A model generated the notes under the pieces. That model did no database searches. It worked only from the letters and a program-made list of their open reading frames with translations, and was not told where the DNA came from. A program made the position numbers and the translations under genes. From Hyphomicrobiales bacterium (GTDB lineage Bacteria; Pseudomonadota; Alphaproteobacteria; Rhizobiales; Rhizobiaceae), in assembly GCA_900471605.1 (NCBI GenBank), contig UCEY01000020.1:31259-95258 (forward strand): a stretch of 64,000 nt of DNA. The letters are read 5' to 3'. Below, piece after piece: positions 52,161 to 59,326 of the stretch (the stretch's first letter is position 1; the number at the start of each line of letters is the position of its first letter).

Positions 52161-52817
52161 TCAAAGCCTCTCAAGTGACTGGCATTCTTGAAGAAAATCA
52201 GATCTCGCGGCTTGATCCGTCTCAAACTTCCCGTAATAGGCGGTCGTTATCATGCGGCTAGCCTGGGATGATTTGATACCGCGGTGCGTCTTGCACATGT
52301 GCACGGCGCTGATGCGCACGGCAACGCCTTGCGGTTGCGTCTTCTCGTAGACGAAATCGCCGATCTGCCTCACCAGTTCCTCCTGGATCTGCAGGCGGGA
52401 CGCGAAGTAGTGGACGATGCGGTCGTATTTGGACAGGCCTATGATCTTTCCGCATGTCGAAGGCAGCACCCCGATATAGACGCTGCCGTGAATCGGCATG
52501 AGGTGGTGCGCGCAGGTCGAGCGAAGCTCAATCGGGCCGGTGACGATAAGGTCGTCGAAGGCGCCGACATTTTCGAACTCGGTTATCTTTGGCGGAAGGG
52601 AATAACGACCATCCAGCGTTTCGCAGACAAGCATCTTGGCAAAGCGCGTCGGGGTGTCCCGCGTATTGTGGTCATTGATGTGGTCGATCTGCAGGACATC
52701 GAAGAGTTCCCGGATCTTGGCGGAGGCGGACTCGATCATCGCCCGCCTGTCCTCGTCGTCGAATGCCTCTTCAATTGTCTGGTTTCCGAGACGGGAACGT
52801 TTGTTGCGCTGAAGCAC
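52161..52817 (-). CDS. folE: GTP cyclohydrolase I
   Basis: A 218-aa enzyme converting GTP to 7,8-dihydroneopterin triphosphate, the entry to pterins. Zinc and active-site motifs are intact: RSTCAHHLMPIHG, IIGLSKYDRIVHYFASRLQ, EELVRQIG and VRISAVHMCKTHRG. I chose GTG 52817 because AAGGAG lies seven bases ahead; a TTG start 29 codons upstream has no ribosome-binding site. It is the first gene of the leftward set that continues with the PTPS-like gene. It is probably a second, pathway-specific copy beside the housekeeping folate gene, which I cannot verify from one window. Confidence 0.93.
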   Translation of the reverse strand: MLQRNKRSRLGNQTIEEAFDDEDRRAMIESASAKIRELFDVLQIDHINDHNTRDTPTRFAKMLVCETLDGRYSLPPKITEFENVGAFDDLIVTGPIELRSTCAHHLMPIHGSVYIGVLPSTCGKIIGLSKYDRIVHYFASRLQIQEELVRQIGDFVYEKTQPQGVAVRISAVHMCKTHRGIKSSQASRMITTAYYGKFETDQAARSDFLQECQSLERL

Positions 52818-53231
52818 CGCTTTCTCCTTAAACTCAGGCAAATGCCATCTTTTTTTGTGAACTTGTACATTTAATAGAAACAAGTCTCTTTCTATAGACG
52901 ACAATCGTCAAGAGTTTTTTTGGAAGATGTGTCACACGAATGTCGCCAAACGCTTCGCACGCTTCGATCGTTGCCGACAAAATTCATCGTCGCAGGAGAA
53001 AACCCTCCGGGGGCTTGCGCGCCAAAACCGGGTTATCGGACAGGTATTCCAACGGCTTGCGAATTCCGAGGCGGCCGGTTTGACGTTCCCGCTTGGCGGG
53101 TCTTACCGCCGCATCGAGATAGTGTTCCCAACGTCCGTTGAATTGGAGTCGGTGGAATGGGCGGGGCAGGGACCGTCATCTCAAAGCGGTGCGTGCCGAA
53201 AGCCATTCTCATTGAATGCGACAAACAAACA

Positions 53232-53245
53232 TCTCATTTCTGAGA
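53232..53245. repeat. Operator-like inverted repeat, copy 1
   Basis: TCTCA-TTTC-TGAGA forms a 5-bp inverted repeat. It is nearly identical to the element at 53463-53478, about 230 bases to the right, which suggests a regulator binding twice. Confidence 0.5.
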
Positions 53246-53462
53246 AGTTTGTTGGCGGCTTTCCGGCTCGCCTCTCATCGTCTGGTCCAGCCGGATGACC
53301 GACAGGCACGCGGGAGAAGCCTCCACGACGCCGCGTTGCCTCACTGTTTTCCCAATGTTCGATTGAGGAGGAAAGGCGGACGGGTTGTTTTCGGCGAAAT
53401 ACGCTGATTTTTCGCCCCCTCGGGGAAGAAGTCCATTTCGTCTCTCTGGGGCAATCGGAGGC

Positions 53463-53478
53463 TTCTCATTTTTGAGAA
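53463..53478. repeat. Operator-like inverted repeat, copy 2
   Basis: TTCTCA-TTTT-TGAGAA is a perfect 6-bp inverted repeat ending five bases before a TTGACA box, a position where a bound activator or repressor would act on that promoter. Confidence 0.55.
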
Positions 53479-53483
53479 TATTC

Positions 53484-53513
53484 TTGACATATATCGCGGT
53501 ACGGTTTTAGTTC
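53484..53513 (+). promoter_or_regulatory. Sigma-70-type promoter candidate
   Basis: TTGACA at 53484-53489 matches the -35 consensus exactly. A weak -10 candidate (TTAGTT or TAGTTC) follows at 17-18 bases, ending at 53512-53513. Transcription would begin about 30 bases ahead of the ribosome-binding site of the micro-ORF at 53547. Confidence 0.5.
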
Positions 53514-53546
53514 TTGCTTTTAACACCCTTAGATAGGGAGGCGACT

Positions 53547-53612
53547 ATGGTCCAGAAAGAGAGCCGATCCCGCAACGTCAGGACGCTCGGCATCTTCGCG
53601 CCGCCGCACTGA
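53547..53612 (+). CDS. Possible micro-ORF encoding a 21-residue peptide
   Basis: A 21-codon frame begins with ATG five bases after GGGAGG, one of the strongest ribosome-binding sites in the window, and lies just downstream of the TTGACA promoter. The peptide starts MVQKESRSRNV, is basic in its first half and ends in a hydrophobic, proline-containing tail, IFAPPH. It could be a leader peptide regulating the genes downstream, a precursor peptide or a small functional protein. No homologue family is recognised. The next gene begins 276 bases later. Being so short, it needs outside evidence. Confidence 0.4.
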   Translation: MVQKESRSRNVRTLGIFAPPH

Positions 53613-53888
53613 CAAGCCCAGACATTGTGAGTTTATAGGCGTTCGGTGATCCGGCTGCCGGCCTAACCGTTTTTCGAGACCGATGTTCATGGCTGCTGTT
53701 ATCCACGATGCCGATTGTCGCCCCGCTCCTTTTCTCTGTTTGCCAAAAGCCAAGCCGGCATCGAGCAAAGCTACGCGTAAGGCGCGTTCCTCTCCATCCT
53801 TAAGCATGTTTCTTGCCCCTCTATTCTCATCGCTCTGGCGCGTGGGGGCCGAAATCGTTCAAGCGTGTATCCGAAGGAGGTTGTTTCC

Positions 53889-54206
53889 ATGTTCAAAAGC
53901 ATGATCAAGGTCATCGACGACAAGGGTAGGGCGGTCAAAGCCTTCAGCTGCGCCGCCAGGGATGCGTACGAAAAGGCCGCCTCGGATCCGGAACATGCTG
54001 CCGCCTATCTGATGCTTGCTGTCGTGGCCGACGGGTTCGCCGAGCAGTATTACGAGTGCATTCTGTTGGACGGCCACGTCGACAGGGAGTTTGAAAGGCT
54101 GCTGACATTCGCCGACAACCTCGACAAGGCTTACGCATTGGCAGACCCGAACGAAACGCTGAGGGCTGTCTCGGACGTCGCCAGGCAGATTGCCAGCAAC
54201 CGCTAG
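53889..54206 (+). CDS. Uncharacterised small helical protein, paralogous to the amidase C-terminal domain
   Basis: A 105-aa acidic, mostly helical protein with an excellent ribosome-binding site (AAGGAGG, eight bases before ATG 53889). No membrane segment or signal peptide is visible. It aligns without gaps with residues 446-546 of the amidase at 25981-27660: shared positions include the opening MF, KG-AV-A, AA-A-E-A--DP, MLA, a central F-A, Y, D-E--RL, LD-AY and the final S-VA--I. I recognise no named domain. A free and an enzyme-fused version in one window suggests a protein-interaction or substrate-carrier role linked to these pathways. A hairpin follows, so it may be transcribed alone. 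Confidence 0.75.
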   Translation: MFKSMIKVIDDKGRAVKAFSCAARDAYEKAASDPEHAAAYLMLAVVADGFAEQYYECILLDGHVDREFERLLTFADNLDKAYALADPNETLRAVSDVARQIASNR

Positions 54207-54227
54207 AGAACGGCTTCCGGCTGACGG

Positions 54228-54250
54228 AAATGGGCGCCTGGCGCCCATTT
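54228..54250 (+). terminator. Hairpin terminator after the helical-domain gene
   Basis: AAATGGGCGCC-T-GGCGCCCATTT is a perfect 11-bp inverted repeat starting 21 bases after the stop codon, followed by TTTAAAG. It separates the small gene from the dioxygenase gene. Confidence 0.75.
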
Positions 54251-54685
54251 AAAGACGTCTCTCCCGGTCTCGATTGACTGTAGGCGAAGGTTGCTCGGGG
54301 AGCGCACCTGCCTGTAGCGGGCAGCCGGTGACGACCGAAGGCGTATCTTATCGTTGCGAGCCGGCGATTTAACCGGATCCGGTGAGACTCGGTGGATGGT
54401 GGACGTCAGGCGCGGGTTCGGCCTGGCCGAAAGAAGGGCAGTCCCGCTATGCTCTGCCGTTATTCCAAGAATGCCGCCTAGTAAGAGATGGCCGAATTCC
54501 TGTTTCAGTACTGAGTTGAAAGACATTCAACTGCAGCCCAACGTTGCGATTGACTCGTCCCAATAATTAGATTAATATCATAATATACACATTATGGACC
54601 TATTGGATGGCGCCGTTTGTGCGCGCGACGTCAATTTTCCGACCCGTTGCAACGCTGTGGCAATGCTGATTATGGAGGTTATTCC
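54251..54685. promoter_or_regulatory. Intergenic region upstream of the dioxygenase gene
   Basis: About 430 bases without a recognisable gene. The last 130 bases include a strongly A+T-rich stretch (TTAGATTAATATCATAATAT near 54568) that is probably the promoter of the dioxygenase-methyltransferase-exporter genes. Confidence 0.45.
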
Positions 54686-55414
54686 GTGAGAACCATTCCT
54701 GTTGAGTTTTCTCGTCATGCCGATGCTCGCGCCGATCTTGAAGCACGCGGCTACACGAAAAGGCCGCTGCAATTCGACCGGGATCTCGCTTCGATCCTTG
54801 GACGCATGGCTTTCGGGTCCTGGGATCTGCCAGCCGACGAATATTACAAGACCGGCGAGCGTTATCGCAGCTTTGATCAATACAGGGCCGCCGTGACCGA
54901 AACGGGGGTCGAGGTCAGTCATCTGGGAGAGGTCCGCCCCTATTTTCAGGATGTGTCGCATAATCCGGAACTGGGGGGCGTCCAGCGAAAATATGCACCT
55001 CTTGCAGCCCACCTTTCGACCGATGTCGGCATTTACAAGCTGATATCACAGCAGATAGCCAGGTTACCGCTCTCCAGCGTCGGGCAGATCTATCAGGTCA
55101 ACCTTCATGTCATGCGCTACTGCGCCCTGCCTGGACGGCGTTGCGAGACCAGTCCGCCCGGTTACCACAAAGACGGGGAGCGGTTCATTTCCGTGGTTCT
55201 CCTGACCTATTGCGGTGCGGATGGTGGAGTTGTTTACATTGCAGACAATGAGCAGTCTGAAATGGACAACTTTCTAATGCGGGAAATGGGCGAGAATTAT
55301 ATCATAGACGACGAACAAGTCTATCATAAGCTATCTCCCGTCGAAGTTCTCGATAGCAATTCATTCGCATTTCGTGATATTCTTCTTTTCGATTTCATCC
55401 CTGTTCAAAATTAA
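54686..55414 (+). CDS. 2OG-Fe(II) dioxygenase-family protein (PF10014/isoleucine-hydroxylase-like)
   Basis: A 242-aa protein from GTG 54686, which follows GGAGG at 7-nt spacing. The iron triad is visible as H161-x-D163 in PPGYHKDGERF and the distal His214 in VYHKLSPVE, with a likely 2-oxoglutarate-binding arginine at FRDILLFDF. The family includes free L-isoleucine and other amino-acid hydroxylases, which act on free amino acids in the cytoplasm. With a methyltransferase and a LysE-type amino-acid exporter downstream, hydroxylation of an amino acid or related small molecule is likely. Confidence 0.82.
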   Translation: MRTIPVEFSRHADARADLEARGYTKRPLQFDRDLASILGRMAFGSWDLPADEYYKTGERYRSFDQYRAAVTETGVEVSHLGEVRPYFQDVSHNPELGGVQRKYAPLAAHLSTDVGIYKLISQQIARLPLSSVGQIYQVNLHVMRYCALPGRRCETSPPGYHKDGERFISVVLLTYCGADGGVVYIADNEQSEMDNFLMREMGENYIIDDEQVYHKLSPVEVLDSNSFAFRDILLFDFIPVQN

Positions 55415-55452
55415 ACCAGAGTATTGATTTTATCTGTGGCCGAGGGAATGTT

Positions 55453-56211
55453 ATGGATGTATTTCACTATCTCGCTCCTGGAAATTATGAAATGGAGGAG
55501 TGGTCAAGGCCGGATGAAATGGCGCTTTTTGGAGCGTTCTGGGAGCGCGCGCAGGCTGAGCTGGATACGATCGCGGAAGCGGAAATCGCCGATCTGTGCT
55601 GCGGAACGGGCATGTCGCTCCTCGGGGTCATTTCTCATCCCAACATAAAAACGGTAACAGGCGTGGATATCGACGCGCGGAACATTGCGTTCGCGCGGCA
55701 GCGTTTCGGCATATTTGAAAATGCAACCTTTCAAGTTGCGGATGTCACCGATTTCCTGAAGGCAGGGAAGGAATACGACCTGTTGCTGTTGTCGTCTGCC
55801 TATCATCACATTGAGCATTCGCTGCAACCGGCTTTTGCAAGGCAGTTGTTCGGAGCCCTCAAACCGGGGGGAAGGGCGGTATTTGCGGAAAACATCGTGC
55901 CCTATTTCGATGCGCCGCTGACAGAGCCGTACAACACGGCCGTGGTCCAGTTTTATGCGGCCGCCCGTGATGACACCAGGCAGCGCAGGCCGAATATTTC
56001 CGATCGCATAATCCGTCTTATCGAGGAGAACGTAAGCCTCGCCATCCGCGGCGAAGTGGAGTTCAAGGTGTGCCGCCAGCATTTCCTGTCGCAGCTGCAA
56101 CAGGCGGGATTCGAGATGATCTATGAGGCGAGGGCGTGGCCTGCAGGCGAACCACTTCCCGATAATTCCGGGAACCACGTCTTTGTGTTCCGGAAACCTG
56201 ATGCCGCCTAG
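55453..56211 (+). CDS. Class I SAM-dependent methyltransferase
   Basis: A 252-aa methyltransferase. Motif I is EIADLCCGTGMSLLG near residue 45, followed by the ribose-binding acidic residue in TGVDIDARN, motif IV LLLLSSAYHHIEHS, and the post-motif ALKPGGRAVFAEN. The C-terminal half is family-variable. It starts 38 bases after the dioxygenase gene. Substrate is unknown; a small hydroxylated metabolite is plausible from context. Confidence 0.88.
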   Translation: MDVFHYLAPGNYEMEEWSRPDEMALFGAFWERAQAELDTIAEAEIADLCCGTGMSLLGVISHPNIKTVTGVDIDARNIAFARQRFGIFENATFQVADVTDFLKAGKEYDLLLLSSAYHHIEHSLQPAFARQLFGALKPGGRAVFAENIVPYFDAPLTEPYNTAVVQFYAAARDDTRQRRPNISDRIIRLIEENVSLAIRGEVEFKVCRQHFLSQLQQAGFEMIYEARAWPAGEPLPDNSGNHVFVFRKPDAA

Positions 56212-56302
56212 TTGCGCTTGGGCTTCTCATCCGATGTGCGCTGCCCGATTGCGTTCAGGATGCGGGGCCCGCAGTGAGAAGTGCCGCGTGGTTCGAGAAT
56301 GA

Positions 56303-56950
56303 GTGAGCGCTACCGTGCCATCGACAGAACTTCTTCTGACCTTCCTGGTGACGGCAACCCTGTATGGCTATGTGCCGGGGCCGGCCATGTTGTTTGTCGC
56401 GGCGCAAACCGCCGCGCGTGGGCGTCGGTACGGTTTGATGACCTCGTTCGGCATTCATCTTGGCACATATTTTCACGTGCTTGCCGCCGCATTTGGCATC
56501 ACCGTGCTGCTGCATTTTTTCCCGAGCGTTTATATCGGCATGAAAATAGCCGGAGCCGCCTATTTGATCTGGCTTGGCTTTGGCCTGTTTCGGCGCGTCG
56601 AAGAGGTGGCGGCGGATGCGCCTTCGGCCAGCTCGGCCAATGAGACCCAGGCCTTGTTCGAGGGCATGGTGGTGGAGATCCTCAATCCGAAAACCGCGTT
56701 GTTCTATATTGCCTTTCTTCCTCAGTTTACCCGCATTGAAGGTGGCCAGGAGCTCTGGCTCCAGCTTCTCGTCCTGGGATGTATTGCCAACGTGATCTTT
56801 TCCTCGTCCGACGTCTTGTGCGCTCTGCTGGCGGACGTTGTGCGGCGGGGTCTTCACCGATCCACTGGCCGGCAGCGTCTCGTGCGGGCATTCGCCGGAT
56901 GCATGTTGATCGCATTGGGATTGCATCTGGCCATCATGCCCGCCTTGTGA
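56303..56950 (+). CDS. LysE/RhtB-family exporter
   Basis: A 215-aa membrane protein with six helices. The family signature is YGYVPGPAMLFVAAQTAARG at residues 20-40, then GAAYLIWLGFGLFR and LNPKTALFYIAFLPQF. LysE proteins export amino acids and derivatives. Start is GTG 56303, 91 bases after the methyltransferase stop. It is likely to export the product of the dioxygenase-methyltransferase pair. Confidence 0.92.
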   Translation: MSATVPSTELLLTFLVTATLYGYVPGPAMLFVAAQTAARGRRYGLMTSFGIHLGTYFHVLAAAFGITVLLHFFPSVYIGMKIAGAAYLIWLGFGLFRRVEEVAADAPSASSANETQALFEGMVVEILNPKTALFYIAFLPQFTRIEGGQELWLQLLVLGCIANVIFSSSDVLCALLADVVRRGLHRSTGRQRLVRAFAGCMLIALGLHLAIMPAL

Positions 56951-57023
56951 AGATGCCCGCCTCGTCAAGACGATCGACCTGCCTCTGCTGTCGGCGATAA
57001 GCCGCAACGGGAATCGAGAGGTG

Positions 57024-57041
57024 CCGCCCGGCTTCGGGCGG
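57024..57041. terminator. Hairpin between convergent exporter and XRE regulator genes
   Basis: CCGCCCG-GCTT-CGGGCGG forms a 7-bp GC-rich stem between the convergent stop codons. No T-tract follows on the plus side. Confidence 0.55.
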
Positions 57042-57047
57042 GCATAT

Positions 57048-57947
57048 TCACTCCACGCCGTATTTTTCGATAAGCTTGACCAGGTAGTCGGCCGCATCGT
57101 TGCCCTTCAGGGATTGTTCCCACAGGGTTTTGGCAATGTTCTCGTGCAGGGAGATTGCTTCGGCGGAGGACGTTATGAAGCCTACGCCGACACGGACATT
57201 CGGCTGTTCGCCCAAACGAAACGGACTGATGGCCAGCACGGATCGGGTCGACTGCCGGAAAATCTGGAAGGTTGTCGAAGGTACGGTCTGCGGGATGATG
57301 CATATCTGCACGCCGATCGGCTGCGCGCGCAGCAGTTCCAGGATATGCAGTGTTTCCTGCTTGGCGAGGACACGGCGTCTGATCTGGATTTCGTCCGGCA
57401 GGTCGTGACGGCCGATCAGGCCGTGCAGGAGAAAACGCTCAAGGTCCGAAGAGGCAATAAGATTGACCAGCAGTGGGCGTCGCCGTTGATAAGCCGCTTT
57501 CCGCTGCTTCAGGATTTCGAGCAATCTCTCGATGGCGTCCATTGTTGCCTTGTCGTCGGTGTCGGAATCCCGGAGAACCTCCTCCAGCATCTCGTCATAC
57601 GCAGCCGACGTCAGCAGATATGAAATCGGACCGAAAAAGCCGATGATCTGCTCGCTTTCTTCTTCGAGTTGCCGCATCCGTTCGAAAAAGGCGACCGCGG
57701 TATCGACATATTCCATTCCGATACCCAGCAAGCTCGGAAGAGATACGCCGAGGACGGTTGTGATCTTGGTCAGTGTATCGATTTTGAAAATTTCGCCCTT
57801 TTCGGCCCGGTAGAGGGCCGCCCGCGAGATTCCCAGCTGGGAAGCGAGATCCTCGGGCGACAGGCCGCGACCCACGCGATAGGCATGGAGTCGGGCGCCT
57901 ATGTCGCGAACCTGGATCGTTTCGGCAGTTAAGTTCGAATTCTTCAT
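57048..57947 (-). CDS. XRE-family transcriptional regulator with large C-terminal sensor domain (paralogue of the 38 kb gene)
   Basis: A 299-aa protein with an N-terminal helix-turn-helix (LSPEDLASQLGISRAALYRA) and the same long sensor domain as the gene at 38106, including EYVDTAVAFFERMRQL, YQRRRPLLVNLIAS and SPFRLGEQPNVRVGVG. More than half of the residues are identical by eye along the full length. It faces an NMT1-like gene across a 449-base control region with repeated ACAAATAAT motifs, its likely binding sites. Confidence 0.85.
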   Translation of the reverse strand: MKNSNLTAETIQVRDIGARLHAYRVGRGLSPEDLASQLGISRAALYRAEKGEIFKIDTLTKITTVLGVSLPSLLGIGMEYVDTAVAFFERMRQLEEESEQIIGFFGPISYLLTSAAYDEMLEEVLRDSDTDDKATMDAIERLLEILKQRKAAYQRRRPLLVNLIASSDLERFLLHGLIGRHDLPDEIQIRRRVLAKQETLHILELLRAQPIGVQICIIPQTVPSTTFQIFRQSTRSVLAISPFRLGEQPNVRVGVGFITSSAEAISLHENIAKTLWEQSLKGNDAADYLVKLIEKYGVE

Positions 57948-58396
57948 CGTTGACCGTGGTGCAGGAGTGGTTTGGAAGTCCGGGGCTGGGCCGCGTTATA
58001 GCGATCCCTAACGGACTGGCAACGCGAATGTCTCACAAATAATATGATTCCATATTTGTGCCCCGATCGCAAATGCGGCCCGGAATGGCTTCGTTGACCC
58101 GGCAGATCCCTCGACGATCACCGACAGCACACTGAAATCTCTCGGAGAGGCGGGCCAGCGTGGTGATATTGGCTATTTGCCCGATGTTCCTGCCGTCCCT
58201 GCGCGGATGCCGGCTTCTTGCGGACAAAACCCTTTCGACGACATGGGCTGACAAATAATTGTTGACAGCTTCAAAACGTATCCACCTAAATGGATGCGGT
58301 ATCATTATTTGTATTTATCGCGAATTCTATATCTGTTATAGCCTCCCAAAAGAGACTGCGTCAGGCCCTCCGAGCGATGTCGATGGAGTTCAACCG
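57948..58396. promoter_or_regulatory. Divergent control region with repeated ACAAATAAT motifs
   Basis: This gap between the XRE regulator and the NMT1-like gene holds ACAAATAAT at 58035-58043 and 58251-58259 and its reverse complement ATTATTTGT at 58304-58312. The first is one arm of the inverted repeat CACAAATA / TATTTGTG (58034-58060). The second lies in a 23-base imperfect palindrome, 58247-58269, beginning GCTGACAAA and ending TTGACAGC. These are likely operators of the adjacent XRE regulator. Confidence 0.6.
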
Positions 58397-59278
58397 ATGG
58401 AAAAGAGAGTTTGCCTCGAACGGTTTTTCGACATCCTGGCAATGGCTTCCGGAGAACCCCCGCTCCGTCGTCCTCGTGCCGGAGAGACGTTGCGCGTCGG
58501 CTTCAGCTGGAAGACGAAAGCAGAATACGCATTTTTCTACTTCGCCAAATGGACCGGCTTTTATGCGAAGGAAAAGCTGGACGTCATCTTCCGCGAAGGA
58601 ACGGGATCGCCCGCAGCCCTCGATGCCCTGTATGGCGGAGAACTCGATATACTGATCCTGCCGTGCACCTTTGCGTTGGCCGCAATCGAAGGCGGCGCGC
58701 CGATCAAGATCCTGTCGTGTTACCAGGCAGCCGCCCCAGTTTGCCTGGTTTCCCGCAGTCAGCGGCCTGTCTCGCAACCGGAGCATCTTGAGGGGAAAAG
58801 GGTCGCAAAGCTGAGCGGCGAAACAGGCACCGCGTTTCTGAAGCGTTTCTGTGAGAGCAATCAGGTAGATTACAATCGCATACAATTTATCGATGTGGAC
58901 CCGGGTGACAAAATCGGCGCGTTCCTTCGAGACGAAGTTGACGTTGTCAGTGTTTACCGCACGAACGAACTTCACATACTCGAAAGCGTTGGAAAGTTTC
59001 CCCTGACGGAACTCGATGTCGCGGCCTTCGGCTTGCGCCTTCCCGGGATGTGCGCGGTCGCAACCGACGCAACCATCGGGGCGAAGGCGGAGCTTGTCGA
59101 TCGTTTCGTGTCGGCCACCGGCAAGGCCATCTTCGCAGGATTGCAAGAGGGGCCTGCGCTGGTCAGCGTCGCCCGGCAGATGCCCGGCGCGCACCCCGAC
59201 GCGAGGATTGTCGCGGCCCAAATCCGGGAGCTGGTCTCCACGATAGACTGCAAGGAAGGCCAAACTCTACCAGTTTAG
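58397..59278 (+). CDS. NMT1/THI5-like periplasmic-binding-fold protein lacking a signal peptide
   Basis: A 293-aa protein with the NMT1 receptor fold: VGFSWKTKAEYAFFYFAKWT, GSPAALDALYGGELDILILP, HLEGKRVAKLSGETGTAF and VDVVSVYRTNELHI. From ATG 58397 the first 40 residues are charged and have no hydrophobic core, so no export signal is present; the longer open frame upstream does not supply one either. The protein therefore seems cytoplasmic, unlike the receptors at 32345 and 36987, and no ABC subunits follow. It could be a sensor, a carrier, or an enzyme derived from the fold, as in THI5-type pyrimidine synthases. Confidence 0.75.
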   Translation: MEKRVCLERFFDILAMASGEPPLRRPRAGETLRVGFSWKTKAEYAFFYFAKWTGFYAKEKLDVIFREGTGSPAALDALYGGELDILILPCTFALAAIEGGAPIKILSCYQAAAPVCLVSRSQRPVSQPEHLEGKRVAKLSGETGTAFLKRFCESNQVDYNRIQFIDVDPGDKIGAFLRDEVDVVSVYRTNELHILESVGKFPLTELDVAAFGLRLPGMCAVATDATIGAKAELVDRFVSATGKAIFAGLQEGPALVSVARQMPGAHPDARIVAAQIRELVSTIDCKEGQTLPV

Positions 59279-59326
59279 CCAATATCAGACGCGAGACGCG
59301 TCACAACAAACAAAAGGGATATTTGA

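Larger units (their letters stand above)
52818..53546. promoter_or_regulatory. Divergent control region between folE and the dioxygenase locus
   Basis: About 730 bases without a recognisable gene. Near folE lies an ACTTGT / ACAAGT inverted repeat at about 52862-52886 upstream of the start, possibly an operator. The middle part has ordinary composition, and the frame at 52927-53298 shows no motif. Towards the right end lie two copies of a symmetric element and a promoter-like sequence, listed separately. Confidence 0.5.

Noticed and set aside
39021..52817. A complete methanopterin biosynthesis cluster
   Set aside because: Only a beta-RFAP-synthase homologue plus folE are suggestive; the other methanopterin enzymes are not recognisable, so only a looser pterin-type hypothesis is kept.
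52927..53298. 123-codon plus-strand frame in the folE/dioxygenase gap
   Set aside because: Codon use is unbiased, no ribosome-binding site, no family motif.
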